The notes beneath the pieces were generated by a model. That model did no database searches and was not told where the DNA came from. It saw only the letters and a program-made list of their open reading frames with translations. A DNA stretch of 64,000 nt. It comes from Welwitschia mirabilis (taxonomy: Eukaryota > Gnetophyta > Gnetopsida > Welwitschiales). The stretch is taken from positions 80,324,877 to 80,388,876 of the forward strand of contig JBOZIK010000001.1 in the NCBI GenBank assembly GCA_051453625.1, given 5' to 3'. Positions 1 to 12,590 of this stretch are shown in pieces; position 1 is the first letter of the stretch, and each line of letters opens with the position of its first letter. A program made the position numbers and the translations under genes.

Positions 1-1350
1 CAATATTACAATCTTTTTTTTACTTTATTAGGATTTATTAAAGGTTGTGTTTTAAGTGATCCTTGTGATTTTTAATTTTCAAGCATAGTTTGTTGAAGAA
101 CATTCACTATATTTTCAATGTTTAAATTTGTTTTTCATTGATATTTTTAGCTCATTAATGGAATTTTTAAGTGGATCATTTTGATTTTTAGATCTTGATA
201 TACTTGCTTGAAAATTTGAGTTACTTGGTTGGAATTGAGAGTTATTTTTTTGAAAGTTATCATTCTCAAATCTATTTCTAAATGGTTGGAAATTTCAATG
301 ATTTCTTTAAAAGTTCTTAAACTTATTTTCAGATGATTAAAAGTTAAGTTGTCCATCCATCCTCAGTTGAAAAGACTTTTGATTGAAATCACATGCTTTT
401 TTATAGATTTTCTCTTTATAAGTTGGCAATAAAGAATATTTTTTAGTTACATGATAGTTGTCTTCACATAAATCACAAGTTGAAACCACATTATTTTTAG
501 TTATCACTTTTGCATCTAGAATCATTTAAGTGTATTTTTCTAATATTCTTATGAAATCCTTAATTACATTTATTGGTTCTTTTTCTATTTTTACTTCCTT
601 CTTTTCTTGTTTAACTTCTTTAAGCTCTTTTATGATTTGACATACAATATGATTTTCTTTAGATGTTGATTTAGGCCATGTTTGATTTACTTCCACTAAT
701 TCTTCTAACAACCTCTATGCATTTTCTAATGTGAAATTCATTAAATTTCTATCACATAAAAAATCTACAAGTTGTTTAGTTTGTCTATTTAGTCCACTGT
801 AGAAATAGTTTATTAATTCTTCTTGAATAAAGTATCAATAGGATTAGAATAAATTTCAATAAAAAATCATTCATAAGTAGTGACATAATATTTATCATAT
901 TGTTGTTGAAAATTTATCACCTATTTATTTTCTTTTCTTGTTATTGTTTTATTTATAAATCTTTTTATAAAGGCTTCTTGAATTCGATTCCATGTTTTTA
1001 AGCTTTTGTGTGGAATAGTTCTTAGCCATAATTTCACTTTTCCTTTTAATGTGATGGGAAAGATAATCACGTAAGTATGATCACTAATTTGTTTTCTACC
1101 ATCTTCTAAAGTAAGCACTAAGTATTCGATGTCAGATATACGTTGAAGGGAATCTTCATTATTTTATCCACTACGGATAGGATATGCTTTTAGATTTATT
1201 AACTCGACATCATCATCAAGAGATAGGTCAAAAGGATTTTGGATTTCATTCTTTTTATTTGAAATTAGTTTTTTAAGAGTGACATTAGCATTTGGATTTA
1301 TGAGGATAGTAGAGGTTCCTATCATAATAGGGGTATTTATAGGAAACACC
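1..1350 (-). pseudogene. Ty3/gypsy gag, decayed, minus strand
   Basis: Gag forms the particle of an LTR retrotransposon. On the minus strand, 1349-1164 and 1118-921 lie in one frame and 711-337 in another, so at least one frameshift is present. The stretch from 1118 to 921 contains the capsid-like core ITLKGKVKLWLRTIP followed by KTWNRIQEAFIKRF, matching the gag block of plant Athila/Tat-type elements (typically FSLKGKAKxWLxxL...W...FxxKFF). At about 480-440 there is a zinc knuckle, CDLCEDNYHVTKKY, in which the last Cys of CX2CX4HX4C has become Tyr. The rest of the element lies beyond the left edge. Its protease and pol are not in this window. The family call is firm, the exact lineage is inferred. 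Confidence 0.8.
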
Positions 1351-1529
1351 TATTTCTACTTTTGCTTAGAATTTAACATTACAATAAAACTATTTGCTTT
1401 TAAAATTTATTTTGAAAAATTTTCTTTGAAAAAATTAGATTTAGAAATAATAAATGTAGAAAAATCTTCTTGCTTAATTATTGAAATGTTTTACATACTT
1501 GTGATGTGCATACTTTGTTTTAGTTCATA

Positions 1530-2018
1530 GTCAATCAAACTTTATTAGATGTTTTCTTCAATCAGAAGTTGCTCTCTCTAATACTTTGTCTTTTTACTTA
1601 AGTTTATCATGTCCTAGCATGCTTAGTTTTATTTATGCAAATATCATCTCAATGGTCATCCAGACGTTATACCTGAATGATAATACACACAAAAAAAATC
1701 CAAAAATAAAAAACACAGAAAAACAAAGTTGCAAAATAACACAGAATGAAAACTAATGGTCATCCTATAAGTTGTCTAAACAATAGAGTAGATGATGGGA
1801 AAAACGCTAGATCTTATGAAAATAGGTCATCATCATCATGCATTTTCTAGATGATAAGGGGGATGTTATGGCATTATTCTTAGAATTCAAATTAGAAAAT
1901 GCAAAACAAAAAACCTATAGTTCAATTGTAAAGATATAATACTATCATAGACAAATATCTAAATCAAAATTCAAGCTACGTATTTAAGTAATGATAATTA
2001 TAAAACCCTAAGCAACCT
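1530..2018 (-). repeat. 5' leader of minus-strand gypsy element with three palindromic units
   Basis: This stretch lies between the primer binding site and gag and has no coding signal. Units at about 1648-1685, 1757-1798 and 1826-1866 each read GTCATCC ... GATGA, the same four-half-site palindrome found in the LTRs further on. The spacing is roughly 70-110 bp. Confidence 0.5.
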
Positions 2019-2036
2019 TATCTAGTAATGGAGCTA
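2019..2036 (-). other. Primer binding site, Athila/Tat type, decayed
   Basis: Read on the minus strand the site is TAGCTCCATTACTAGATA. The usual plant site of this type, recalled as TGGCGCCGTTGCCGGGGA, differs at 8 of 18 positions, 6 of them transitions. It sits directly next to the LTR end at 2040, as a primer binding site must. Confidence 0.6.
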
Positions 2037-2039
2037 AGA

Positions 2040-3187
2040 TGTTATAGCACTATTTATGCAATATTTCATATTCTTATTAAATCTTGTCAATCATAAACAT
2101 ATATTACAAGATACAATATATTAATATAAAAAAGAGTGATCCAGATGTTATAATTCCCTTAAAAACACAAGATAGAAGAAAGTGAATTAGTTTCAAATGA
2201 AATATTAATGTACTTCCTAAGTAGAATCGGATAACAATGCAAGTAAATATACTTATGCAAATGAGATGTAAAACTAATCTAAATGTAACATCTATTAGAT
2301 TACCAAGCTAACTTATCATAGATATTATCCATATATAATCTAGATCAATCAGGAAGATTTTTCACAAGATCAAGACTAACCTAAGCTATTAGGTGCATCA
2401 AACAAAATATAAAAATAATGTAAGTTAATATATAAAATAAAATGAAACACATCTAAGCTACTAATATCAACCTTAACAAAGGTTTCCCTTAGTATCCGTA
2501 TCATAGATGAAACTATCATAGAATCATAAGAAATATAAACCATAAGGGAGATGCATATAACAAAAGATATAAAAAGAAAAATAGAGTTTTAAGTATATTC
2601 AAATCAACATTTATGTTACAACATAGTAGTGCCTCAATTAAGGATACATAGCCCAACACTAAGAAAGAGGTCTCTTTGTAATAACAAAAATGAATCTCCT
2701 GCCCTTCAATCTTCTGTTATGAGAATTTTTAGTATTAAAGAAGATAAAGCTAGAGTGAAGGACAAAGGAGGTATTTACTATAAATGAATACTTAAAAAAT
2801 AATAAATATTAATAAATGCAATACAACCCTAATAGCAGTGCTAAAGGTGCATGACATATGATGAACGTCTGGTGAATTTTAGTGAATAGTTATTTTTAGG
2901 TTTCATCCTACTAGTTGTCTTAACACCATAGGAGATTATGCCATATTATATAGGATCTACATCAGCTACCAATTTGGTCTAGTAAGCATCCTAGTTAGCA
3001 AAAATTCTTCTGTTATTCATACTATCATCCAAAGAATAAGGTGAACAGTTATTTAATGAAGATTGTATGTTTTTATTATATTTTCCTTAGCTCTCAATTA
3101 TCATCAAAACTCATCATAGACTTATCTAATGTCTTCCAAAACTACTTAAAATACCTTGTTAAATACATACACTTTGGTAGTGCAACA
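2040..3187 (-). repeat. 5' LTR, gypsy family A, minus strand
   Basis: The reverse complement can be followed along the plus-strand LTR at 20261-21461. Shared blocks include the LTR start (reverse complement of TTGCCAAATTGTATGTATTT at about 3160-3187), the TATA-region block CCTCCTTTGTCC..., the block around 2620-2660 (cf. TCCTTGGTGAAGGGCTATG), AACCTTTGTTAAGGTTGAT at about 2466-2485 and the 3' end around 2041-2100. The ends are TGTTG...CAACA-like. The palindromic units inside it, at about 2920-3000, are badly worn. Confidence 0.75.
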
Positions 3188-5513
3188 AATAACTTAAGTT
3201 AATTTTTAAGGATCTTATCATAGTGTAGTTAATGAAAAACTACTGTAAATTATTTTTATTTCATAATTAATTAACTATTAATTTTTTATTACAACATCTC
3301 TTTAAAACCATAATGTCTTCAAGTATAGAAAGATTATTAAATAAAAATATATAAGTAATCTAAGTATATAAGGTAATTTATTATTAGGAATTTTAAGCTA
3401 AATTATTTATACATAATATTTTGTTAGAAAAAGTATCTCTTTTATATTTTTTTCTTTTACCTTACTTTAAATACATATACTTATAAGGGTTTCCATTGTA
3501 TTATTTTAAGTAAAAATATTCCTTAATTTATTATTTATTTTCTTGACTTTTGTTATAGTTATATATGACTTAGATAACTAAGTATGTCTTAATAATCATG
3601 CTTGGGCTATACTTTCTTTTGTTTATCTTCATTGTACATAACCATAGTAGATTATCATATGATCATGGAAAAATGCTTTTAGGGTTGAAATACTTTTAAG
3701 TATGGATTAGTTTTTTTTTTAAAGTATATTATTTAGGTGTGATTTCATACATTTTGAATATTCTTATTATTATTATGAAAAATAAAAAAAAATATTTTCT
3801 TTGTTTATATTTTTATTACTATAATCTTAAATATAAAGATGTTCATGTATGATTGATTCTCTTTTGCATGATTATTTCTATAATATGAACCCAATGATGA
3901 TTAGAATTATTATAAATGGGTAAATAATACATTAAATATCTAAATTAGATATAATTTTATGCATGCATTTGTATGGTACATTCATTGAATGAAACAAAAA
4001 ATTAAAATAATCCTCATAATGATCATTCCCATACTTAGATTTCATTATTAAGGTGGTTTGAATTGCATTTTTTAAATAATACCTTTTAAGAAGTGGATTT
4101 GATCACCACTCTTCTACCCTATTCATGTATGAACTTATTGAAACTTAATATCCTAATCCATTGACATTAGTGGATAATGTTACACCATTGTAAATGTTTC
4201 AAGGAAGTGAGGGTTACTTGTAAGCATGCATTCCCCTCATATTATACTTATCACATTTATTGGAGGTATATAAAAGTGAAGTCTAAGTCTATAGAGTAAA
4301 GCCTAATCATGTTTGGAGAGTTTAGAACCTAAATTAAAATTAGCTTACATATAGAGATGGCTATGTATCAAGTGGAAATGCCATTAATGGGAGTTTTAGC
4401 CTCCTATTATATTGATTAGGTATTATCCTAAAACTTAACAATTTATGTTTTGTAATACATTTACATATCCTCAACTATATACAAGATATATCTCCACATA
4501 ATTAAAAATTAAAATGAAATATGGAATATAAACTATAACATTACTATTGTTTATAAACAAAAATAACTTATAAATTACTTATAGATAAATGTATAATGAT
4601 ATTTTCTATTTTTTACTAGAATATAAAAATGATAGTAAAGAATAAGTACAATTTGATATTATGTTTTTTTATGTCTATTAGTTAATAATATTAATATGTG
4701 TATATATTTATAGTGATTAATTTGAATAACAAAATTTAGGGGATTACATTTTACCTATAAAAGGACCAAGTACGCTCATTTGTAATGATTTTTTAGTGAT
4801 GAAAGCATTGTATTCCTTAGAGCATAGGATCTTCATTATGTCTTTTTAAGCTCTTCCTTTAGGAGCAGGCTAAACTCAAGGCTATTCTAATTATTTTCTA
4901 TTAACATTAGTTTTCTTTCTTTAATGTATTGCGATTCCTATTATTTAATGAAATAGAGTAGATATCCCTTCCTAAATTTAGATTGCAATTTGCATTATAC
5001 TTTTAATGCTTAGATGAAGCTACATGTTTATAAAGTAATCGTATTTTTTAAGTGAGTTTCTTTTTTCCACATTTCATTTTATAATTTATCTTGCTTAATG
5101 ATCTTTAGGCATTTTTTCTTACTTTCATTCTTGCATTAGATCAAAGTAACTAAGATATCTCATCACTACTCATGTGGTAAATTAGATTATGTTATTAGGA
5201 CTTGAGCCATAATGAATTTGCCATTTTAAGATTTATCCAAGAATTCACATTATATTATTGAACTAAAGACTCTATTATTAGAAAATTTAGGCTAGTCCTT
5301 TGAAGTTAGTTCACTTTTATAATTTTTCCATCAAAAATAATTTTTATCATAATCTTGAGTTACATTTTGTTTTGAATATTTTGCTAGTTAAAGAAGTATT
5401 ATGTTATCACTATGTTATTTTTATCTAGATTTATTTCTATGAATTGTATGACACTGAAACTTCACTATAATGTGAATATTCATTAATTCTTATAAAATGT
5501 TTCTCAAATAATG
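3188..5513 (+). repeat. LTR of gypsy family B, copy 1 (left end uncertain)
   Basis: This non-coding stretch ends right at a gypsy primer binding site (5517). The parts at about 3720-4450 and 4690-4960 are clearly repeated at 33230-33950 and 34210-34500, for example AAGCATGCAT, GGTATAT...GTAAAGTCTAAG and GAAATGCCATTAATGGGAG. A TATA-like TATAAAAGG is at 4756. The left end may have been cut when the minus-strand element ending at 3187 inserted. Position beside a primer binding site supports an LTR; the exact start is not visible. Confidence 0.6.
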
Positions 5514-5516
5514 TTT

Positions 5517-5534
5517 TGGCATCATTGCCAAGGA
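5517..5534 (+). other. Primer binding site, Athila/Tat type
   Basis: The site reads TGGCATCATTGCCAAGGA. It differs from TGGCGCCGTTGCCGGGGA at 5 positions, all transitions. It marks the end of the LTR at about 5513 and the start of an internal region running to the right. Confidence 0.7.
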
Positions 5535-6299
5535 TAATGATATGATAGCTTCATAGTACACACATAATTATTTTATTTATTACATTTTAGTTTAATTTTT
5601 AATTTTCTTACATCTCCAAGGATTAGTACTAGATCTTTCTAGTGTCACCAGAATTGTTCCTACTTTCTTTTTTGCATTTTTTTACATTTCTATAATTTCA
5701 ACTTGTGGGTACTTATCCATTTCTAGTAATATTCAAAATGGTCCTTTTTTAAGTTTTGTGAATTTTTCATTAAGTATTTTAATATAACTTAAATATTTTA
5801 CAATAATAATCTTTATGATTATAGGAGTAAGAAGTTTTCTATAGGTTTGTTGCTGAAATGAAAAATAAAAATCATTAATGATAAAAACCTATAAGAATTT
5901 TTCTTTTTTAATTTTCTTTTCTAAATTTTAAACTTAGTAGCTTTAATTTTCTTCTACATTTCTATTTTTGTTTGAAAATTTTTTAAAATAAGAAATATTT
6001 AGCTCTCTTCATAAGTTTTATTTTCCATAGTTCTCTATTGTTTTTAGTTATTTATTTATTTTTTACTACTTATGTTTTTCACCTCACAACCTAAAGTATT
6101 TTGCATTATGAGAACATTAAATCTCTACTTTTTTCAAAACTAAAATCTTCAAATAACTAGTGTTATCCTTGTATCTAATTAGCAATGCTATCTTTCATGT
6201 AAGTTTTATTCTAAAACTTTACCTAGTGTCTCTATTATTTATCTAAAACCATTTCTACCCTTGGGCTCCCTATAAACCCTATCATTTTTACATTTATTA
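5535..6299 (+). other. Leader of element B, no gene seen
   Basis: This A+T-rich stretch between primer binding site and gag holds no open frame or repeat that I can support. Confidence 0.4.
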
Positions 6300-6947
6300 T
6301 ACATGTAATGATCAAGGACACCTACTTAGAATCCCATCTAATAAAATTATAGACCCTAGCAATAGTAACGATAATGAATAGAGATCTCCTTCTAAAGTCC
6401 AATTACATGAAAATTTTTATACAAATAATAAAAGCCTCAGCAATCCAACCAAAACATATAATATTTATTTTATAACCTTCATTATGATAAGATATATTTT
6501 TTAAATTAGAAGTTATTGAAAACTTTAAAAGGTTATTTTCTAAATCAACAGTTAGCTCAAAATCCCAGTTAATATGTATTTCAAAACTAATAAAATTTCA
6601 TGACTAATACTCTTCCTAAGCAGACTCTTAGAGCTTATCTTTAGCCACAATTCCTGGGAAAACTATCTTGCATGATCCAAATCCTAATTATACATAAATT
6701 ATATTTTAAACCATTCATTACCCAACTCCTTCCATATTTTTATAGCCTAGAATTAGAATACCCATACTTACCCTTAAAGAAATTTGAATGCATGTTATTA
6801 ACCATACCTCAGTTTCCTCAAACTACAGATGCTATTTGATTAGACCTTTTCCTATTATCCTTAAAAGGAAAAGTAAAATCCTAGTTATACACCTTGAAGT
6901 CTCTCTATACTAAGACTTGAACCATCATGAAAAAAATCCTTCTAATG
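6300..6947 (+). pseudogene. Ty3/gypsy gag of element B, first half
   Basis: The conceptual translation near 6755-6910 reads LPLKKFECMLLTIPQFPQTT, then DAI, a stop and LDLFLLSLKGKVKS. This fits the gag core of plant Athila/Tat elements (xLKEFxxxxxxx...AxxLxLFxFSLKxKAKxWL). The frame is broken by several stops. It ends abruptly at the LTR beginning at about 6948, at the point of gag where the family has W...M..KF. Gag resumes after the LTR ending at 21461, so this is one gag split by a large insertion. The start is not visible; 6300 is an estimate. Confidence 0.65.
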
Positions 6948-8212
6948 CACTGCCAAATTGTATGTATTTGATGGGGTATTCTATTTTGCAGGACATTTAC
7001 ACAGGTTTAGATGCAGATCTAAGGATTTTAAAGAGTTGATGAATGATCACTGAAATATGTAATTCTTAGCATATTTAGAGGCATTTCAAGCACTTTCTAA
7101 TGCTCGCTGCTTTAGAAGAAGATCATTAATGCTAGAGCTAATTTCTATTGAGTTGGAAAGCTAAGGAGGACTATTATCCCCACTATTGTCCCCATGACAG
7201 ACAGGACGATAGCCCTGCACATGCCAAAATAGGATGCTGATTGGACTAGAGCTAGGACTAATGGTATGCTAACTAGATTAGAGCCAGGATCAATGGAAGC
7301 CTTTTTTCTAAGGTTTCATCCCTTATGTCATCCCCATGACATAAAGGATGATAAATCATAATGTATGAAATCTCATCCCATTGGTCATCCCTATGGTAGT
7401 TAGGATGACACCTGAAATAGTCAGCTAACTTTCATCTATTTCATTCATTTCTTTCTCAAATTAAAGTGTATTTTTTAGCACATTTTAAGTGATAGTTTTG
7501 CTTTCTGAGTTGTATAAGTAAACCTTAATTTAACTCTCTTATTCATCTTCATTTATACTATATAGTCTCATAATAGGAGGTTGAAGGGTAGAAGATACAT
7601 ATTGAGAGTTATAAAAAGATGTTTCCTTGGTGAAGGGCTATGAGTGCTCTATTGAGACTTGGTTATTTTGTAACCAAAATTATGGTTGAATTTAAACATA
7701 AAAATTTGTTTTATTTGTGAATTTAATTTTGGTATATTTTCCTTATGGTTTATGTTGTTACTAATTCAATGATAGTCTCTTTAATGATAGAGGTCTTAAG
7801 GACAACCTTCGTTAAGGTTGAAGAAGATAGTTTAAAAATCATTTTCTATTTCATTTCTTTAACTTATTTGATAGATTAAGTTTTTAGTCTTGGTTAGTAA
7901 TAGTCTTCTTTGCTGATTTAGGTTATACAAGACTGATCTTCCTGACAACTCGATTCAGTACTCAAATAGGTGTTCACCTAGGTCTAGTTTCACTTGCATT
8001 GCATTACATCTTTACTTCTTGTACTATTATTAAGTCTTAGTTATCATATTCTCTTTGGAAATCAATTATCCTTATTCTTTTACACACCTTCAATGGGTTG
8101 TGACATTTGCATCACTTCCATTCATACTAGAGTGTGTAATTTTTAATATATAAATTTGTGATTTTTAAGATCGATTAAGATAAAAAGGGTTGCAAAAATA
8201 TACATCATAACA
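6948..8212 (+). repeat. LTR, gypsy family A, 5' position
   Basis: The sequence is collinear with the LTR at 20261-21461: CCAAATTGTATGTATTTGAT at the start, GGACATTTACACAGGTTTAG, the TATA region near 7510, CCTTGGTGAAGGGCTATG at about 7625, AACCTTCGTTAAGGTTGA at 7803, and GGGTTGCAAAAATATACA at the end. Three palindromic units lie at about 7173-7212, 7317-7352 and 7374-7412, for example GTCATCCCCATGACATAAAG followed by GATGA. A primer binding site follows at 8216, so it is a 5' LTR. Confidence 0.8.
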
Positions 8213-8215
8213 TCT

Positions 8216-8233
8216 TGGTGTCATTACTAGGGA
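8216..8233 (+). other. Primer binding site, Athila/Tat type
   Basis: The site reads TGGTGTCATTACTAGGGA. It differs from TGGCGCCGTTGCCGGGGA at 6 positions, all C-to-T or G-to-A. It lies 4 bases after the LTR end. Confidence 0.75.
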
Positions 8234-9424
8234 AGCCTGTTGAGGATCATAAGGATCATAATCATTTACATGAGTAAATCAGATTTCTATTTGGTTATTT
8301 ATCTATAGCAACATTGTATTTTTAGTTGATTACTATAGGTTTTCTATTTTTTGTAGTTTATAATAATAGTTGTTATTTCTCTATCATCCTCATGACATTG
8401 AGAATGACAACACAGATTTCCTAATTACTTTCTATATATGAATTTTTCTTTTGATTTTTATTTTAATAGTAAAATAGCTATCGTTTTCCCTATCATCCTC
8501 ATGACAAGGTAAATGATATACTTTATTTCCATTTTCTTCATTTTGTTTTTGGGTTATATCAAATTTTAGCTTTTTACTTTTTGTTTTCATCATTCCCTAT
8601 GTTGTCCCAATGACACAAAGAATAATAGTCTTTATGTCTATTTTTAGCTTTTGGCTTTCTATTAAATTTCTATTTTTTATTTCTAATTTTTGTTTTTGTC
8701 ATTCTCTCTGTTATTCCATGGATAGAATAAAAACTATTAGCTATTTTTAATTTCATTTTCTATTGTTTTCTATCTAAGAAAGATAATGATATGGTCAATT
8801 TAGGAAGGAAATATAAAATAAAAAAGGGTTAATGAAAGAAAAACATCATAAAAGGATTATTCAACCTCAAATTGGAGTGAGGAACATAATCCCCAAGTGC
8901 GTACAATACTCCTTCTAATTTTATTTTTCTTTAAGTCCAATTCTATGAAAGAACTTTTTTTTAAGAAGATAAATTAGAAGACAATAGAGGTTATACATTT
9001 GTTAAGAATCTTGACAATTTTTAATAAAAAGATAAAACATTAAAGAAAATAGAACTTAATTTTTACTATGAACTTATCTTCATCTTGAATTAGATTCTTT
9101 TATTTCATTCTCTCAATTTCAATCATTACAATGAATAGTAACACAATAACCCTTAGGAAAATTCTTTTAAAAGTAGGAGAAACTTAAAAAATTCTAAGAA
9201 CAATAGTAAGAAAAAACTTTGAGAAATTTTTATAGAAAGTGGGAGAACAATACAAAATGATGTTAAGAATAGGAATTGGGCTCCTTCCTCTTTTCGACCT
9301 TTGTATTATTTCCCTCTTCTATTCAAATTTCATAGAGAAATAACAATGAAAATTTTTCACATTTTAGGGATTACACCTCATTTAGACTCAACTCTTATAA
9401 TTATTTTGATAATCCCATCTATCT
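8234..9424 (+). repeat. 5' leader with four palindromic units
   Basis: No clear gag is seen here. Units at about 8382-8412, 8490-8520, 8590-8632 and 8698-8730 are spaced about 105 bp apart and each has a form like ATCATCCTCATGACA...GATGA. The same unit type is in the LTR just upstream, so it occurs both in the LTR and in the untranslated leader. From 9120 on there are short open stretches that I cannot identify before the gap. Confidence 0.5.
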
Positions 9425-10006
9425 NNNNNNNNNNNNNNNNNNNNNNNNNNNNNNNNNNNNNNNNNNNNNNNNNNNNNNNNNNNNNNNNNNNNNNNNNNNN
9501 NNNNNNNNNNNNNNNNNNNNNNNNNNNNNNNNNNNNNNNNNNNNNNNNNNNNNNNNNNNNNNNNNNNNNNNNNNNNNNNNNNNNNNNNNNNNNNNNNNNN
9601 NNNNNNNNNNNNNNNNNNNNNNNNNNNNNNNNNNNNNNNNNNNNNNNNNNNNNNNNNNNNNNNNNNNNNNNNNNNNNNNNNNNNNNNNNNNNNNNNNNNN
9701 NNNNNNNNNNNNNNNNNNNNNNNNNNNNNNNNNNNNNNNNNNNNNNNNNNNNNNNNNNNNNNNNNNNNNNNNNNNNNNNNNNNNNNNNNNNNNNNNNNNN
9801 NNNNNNNNNNNNNNNNNNNNNNNNNNNNNNNNNNNNNNNNNNNNNNNNNNNNNNNNNNNNNNNNNNNNNNNNNNNNNNNNNNNNNNNNNNNNNNNNNNNN
9901 NNNNNNNNNNNNNNNNNNNNNNNNNNNNNNNNNNNNNNNNNNNNNNNNNNNNNNNNNNNNNNNNNNNNNNNNNNNNNNNNNNNNNNNNNNNNNNNNNNNN
10001 NNNNNN
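9425..10006. other. Assembly gap, 582 N
   Basis: The gap hides the stretch where this element's gag would be expected. Absence of gag cannot be claimed. Confidence 0.99.
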
Positions 10007-10019
10007 ATGATTCAATGAA

Positions 10020-11990
10020 ATAAATGATTGATGCAATAAATGAAAGATTAGAAATTTTCAATAAAAGTCTAAAACATTTAAACAACAACTAAAAAATTTA
10101 ATAGAGACCTTAAAACAAATATTATTAAAAAATCAATATTCTTTTATAATACAACATTCTCAAATCTATCCTACTTCATCCTACCTTGAGAAAAATGAGA
10201 AGAAATTAGAAACAAATTTATTAATTTCAAATAAAAAAGGAAATTTTAGATCAGCATCAACATTCTACTCATTAGGAGATGATTAAAGTGGAGATAACAT
10301 TAACTCAACTCAATATTTTAATAATAGAAATGAGGATAATCATTTATTAGATGATGATATTGAGGTATCAGATTATATCCATGGCATCCATTTACTATTA
10401 GATAATCTAGATGAAGAATCCACTTATGAAAAATTTGAAAATTCTTTAACCCATAATAGACATAAAGATTAAATTTCTTCTTCTAATGAATGTAATAAAT
10501 TAAAAAATAATAACATGAGACAAGATGATAAGAATGGTGAAGAAGAGGATGATAACATTAAAATATTAGATCATATCCTTAATTTTCACTTAATTTGTAA
10601 CGAGGATGAAGGAGTCCCACCTTTAAAAAAGTTTAACATATGAGATTAAGGGAGAATTTAAATAATAAAAAAAAGTAGTAAAGAATTTACATTATAAAGG
10701 GAGTTGTCCACTCTTATCATCTAGATGACAATCTAAGATGACAGTTAATAATAGCAACTCAATAACAAAAAATGAGGATTACAATATAGAATTAATAAAA
10801 TTATTTGACAAAGAGAAAGAAGAGTCAAGTCAAGAAATATTAAAATATCTCCCATCACATAATGGAGATAATGAAAAGTTTTCTTTCTATAATCTTTTTA
10901 AGGAATCCACCAATTTAGAAAAGAAAAATAATTTTTAACCAAACAATAATAGGTTCAATAAAGAAAAGCAAGATATAATCAATGATATAGATAGAGATAA
11001 TAAAGAAGAGAGATCTATGATCAAAGAACATAATAAAGAAAGTAAAAAAAGCACTCAGTCAAGCAATGATGAGGTCAATAATGAGAAGGAGAGGAATAAA
11101 AAAGAATAAATTAAAAATCAAATAAACTGAATGGATAATAAACTTATACATTTCAATGAAAAATGCCAACTTAAAGAGTCTCTACATGTTTCTCTATCTC
11201 TTTTACTTGTACTTTCATGCAAAGCCTTAAATAAAATCCTTTCTTCTACTTCTATTTCTACATTACCTTATGATCTTGATAATGATAACCTCTTCTTCTT
11301 TATCCATTTTGAACATTCAAGTTATTCTTCAAATCACATCCCTATTTTTGAAATTCATGAAACACATCAAGAGTCTACTCTAAAAATATCTTAATTTTCT
11401 TCTTTTAAAACTTCATGTACTATAAAAAGTAACATCTCTTCCTCTTTTGTAAAGTCAACTCTACATTGTTCTTTTAATGATTAACCTTTTCAAAAATAAG
11501 ACTTGGAATATATTGGAACTCTAAATTGAGGAAAACTATACCTTCTTAATCAAAATTCATGCTTAGAATTAAATGTTAAAAACCTTCTTAGATATGTTAA
11601 ACCTATCTTAATCACTCAACCTACAAAGTTTATTTCAAAGCCTTAGATCCCAAATTATACAATTAATGTCTTCCATGTTTAATATCAAGCTTTGAATGGG
11701 GTTTATGTTTCAAATACTTTATATCATGAGTTTGATAAGAGATTATTTTTAAATGAGTTATATGAATTTTATATCTCTTATATTACTACTGAATCTTGTG
11801 GAGACAAAATGTCATGTGGTTATGCTAATTGGAAAAAGTCTCATTTTTTAAATGAAAATCCACATCTTAAATTTTATAATAGAAAACTTCTTAATATTAC
11901 TAGACATTTTAAAGATCCTTTAAAATAATCTTAGATACTTTCTTCAAGAATCTCCTCACATGTATTTTATAATAATACTCATGATTTACA
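10020..11990 (+). pseudogene. Unidentified decayed ORF inside a gypsy element
   Basis: Two long frames with few stops follow each other: about 10020-10650 in one frame and 10738-11928 in another. Most in-frame stops are TAA, TAG or TGA where CAA, CAG or CGA would restore a codon. The first part and the start of the second are highly charged and rich in Asn, Asp, Glu and Lys, for example EEEDDNIKILDHILNF near 10540 and KEKEESSQEILKYLPSH near 10815. From about 11131 the character changes to hydrophobic and Ser-rich (SLHVSLSLLLVLSCKALNK near 11178), and the end carries GVYVSNTLYHEFDKRLFLNE near 11700. I see no zinc knuckle, protease, reverse transcriptase, RNase H or integrase motif. It lies between the leader and an integrase tail, so it sits where gag-pol should be. 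It could be a captured host gene, a gag so diverged that I cannot see it, or an element-specific protein. Confidence 0.45.
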
Positions 11991-12359
11991 TCATTTTAAT
12001 AAAATATTTTTTTGTAAATGACATTTATCACTTCTTTATTTCTTATTTGAACTTTTAAATTTGTGTTGTTAAAGTTTTATCATTTTATTGTTTTTTCCTC
12101 CAATTAACTTTACTAAAAAATGATTATATATCTTTTATGTTTTATCAATTAGTGAATATTTGGTTTGGTCCTTATTTTTCTGAAAGAATACAATATCCTA
12201 AGATCATAGCCTTCAAAAAATTTCTCTTTCTTTTTAATAAAAGTGTTGAATAAATTCTAGAATTTAAATAAACTTTATTTTTATTTTTCTTAGGTATTTG
12301 CTTTTTATTTTACGATTGTTATGCTTTTGTCTTTGATTTTTATTTTAAGTGATAAATTA
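11991..12359 (+). other. A+T-rich stretch, no gene seen
   Basis: The frame of the ORF to the left fades out here. Nothing else is supported. Confidence 0.4.
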
Positions 12360-12590
12360 ATCTCAAAATGATAAGATCCTTATCTTTGAGAGAATAAATT
12401 CTAATGGCTATGTTGAGATTTCTATTTGACCACTAAAGAAATTCAAAAAGCTAATAGAAAAAGGTTAAAAATATACGAGCATTCTTATGATATAAATATG
12501 ATAAAAGCACTAGCCTTAGATGTTCTCCTCAATGAGAAGTAATTCTTGCCTATCATTGTTTAAATTTTCTCTTAGCTTATTCCTTTAGAG
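12360..12590 (+). pseudogene. Integrase C-terminal tail, gypsy
   Basis: The translation at about 12380-12480 gives INSNGYVEIS followed by PLKK and a decayed KLI-KG-KYTSI. This matches the end of integrase in element D (18590-18700: VHSNGSIEISDLTTKEI, then KVNGQRLKIYE). The downstream stretch CTTAGCTTATTCCTTTAGAG (about 12574) is also shared with D near 18780. No other integrase part precedes it. Confidence 0.65.

Noticed and set aside
1279-1530. Plus-strand ORF of 83 codons
   Set aside because: It overlaps the minus-strand gag start and leader and shows no known motif.
9301-10088. Long apparent ORFs on both strands across the gap
   Set aside because: They are open only because N has no stop codons. 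The real flanks are short and unlike any protein. The same applies at 13317-13613, 27378-28316, 32178-32372, 40503-40784, 52509-52703 and 63593-63805.
11131-11394. Stretch resembling a signal peptide or membrane protein (SLLLVLSC)
   Set aside because: It is only one piece of a longer decayed frame that begins far upstream, so it is not an N-terminus.
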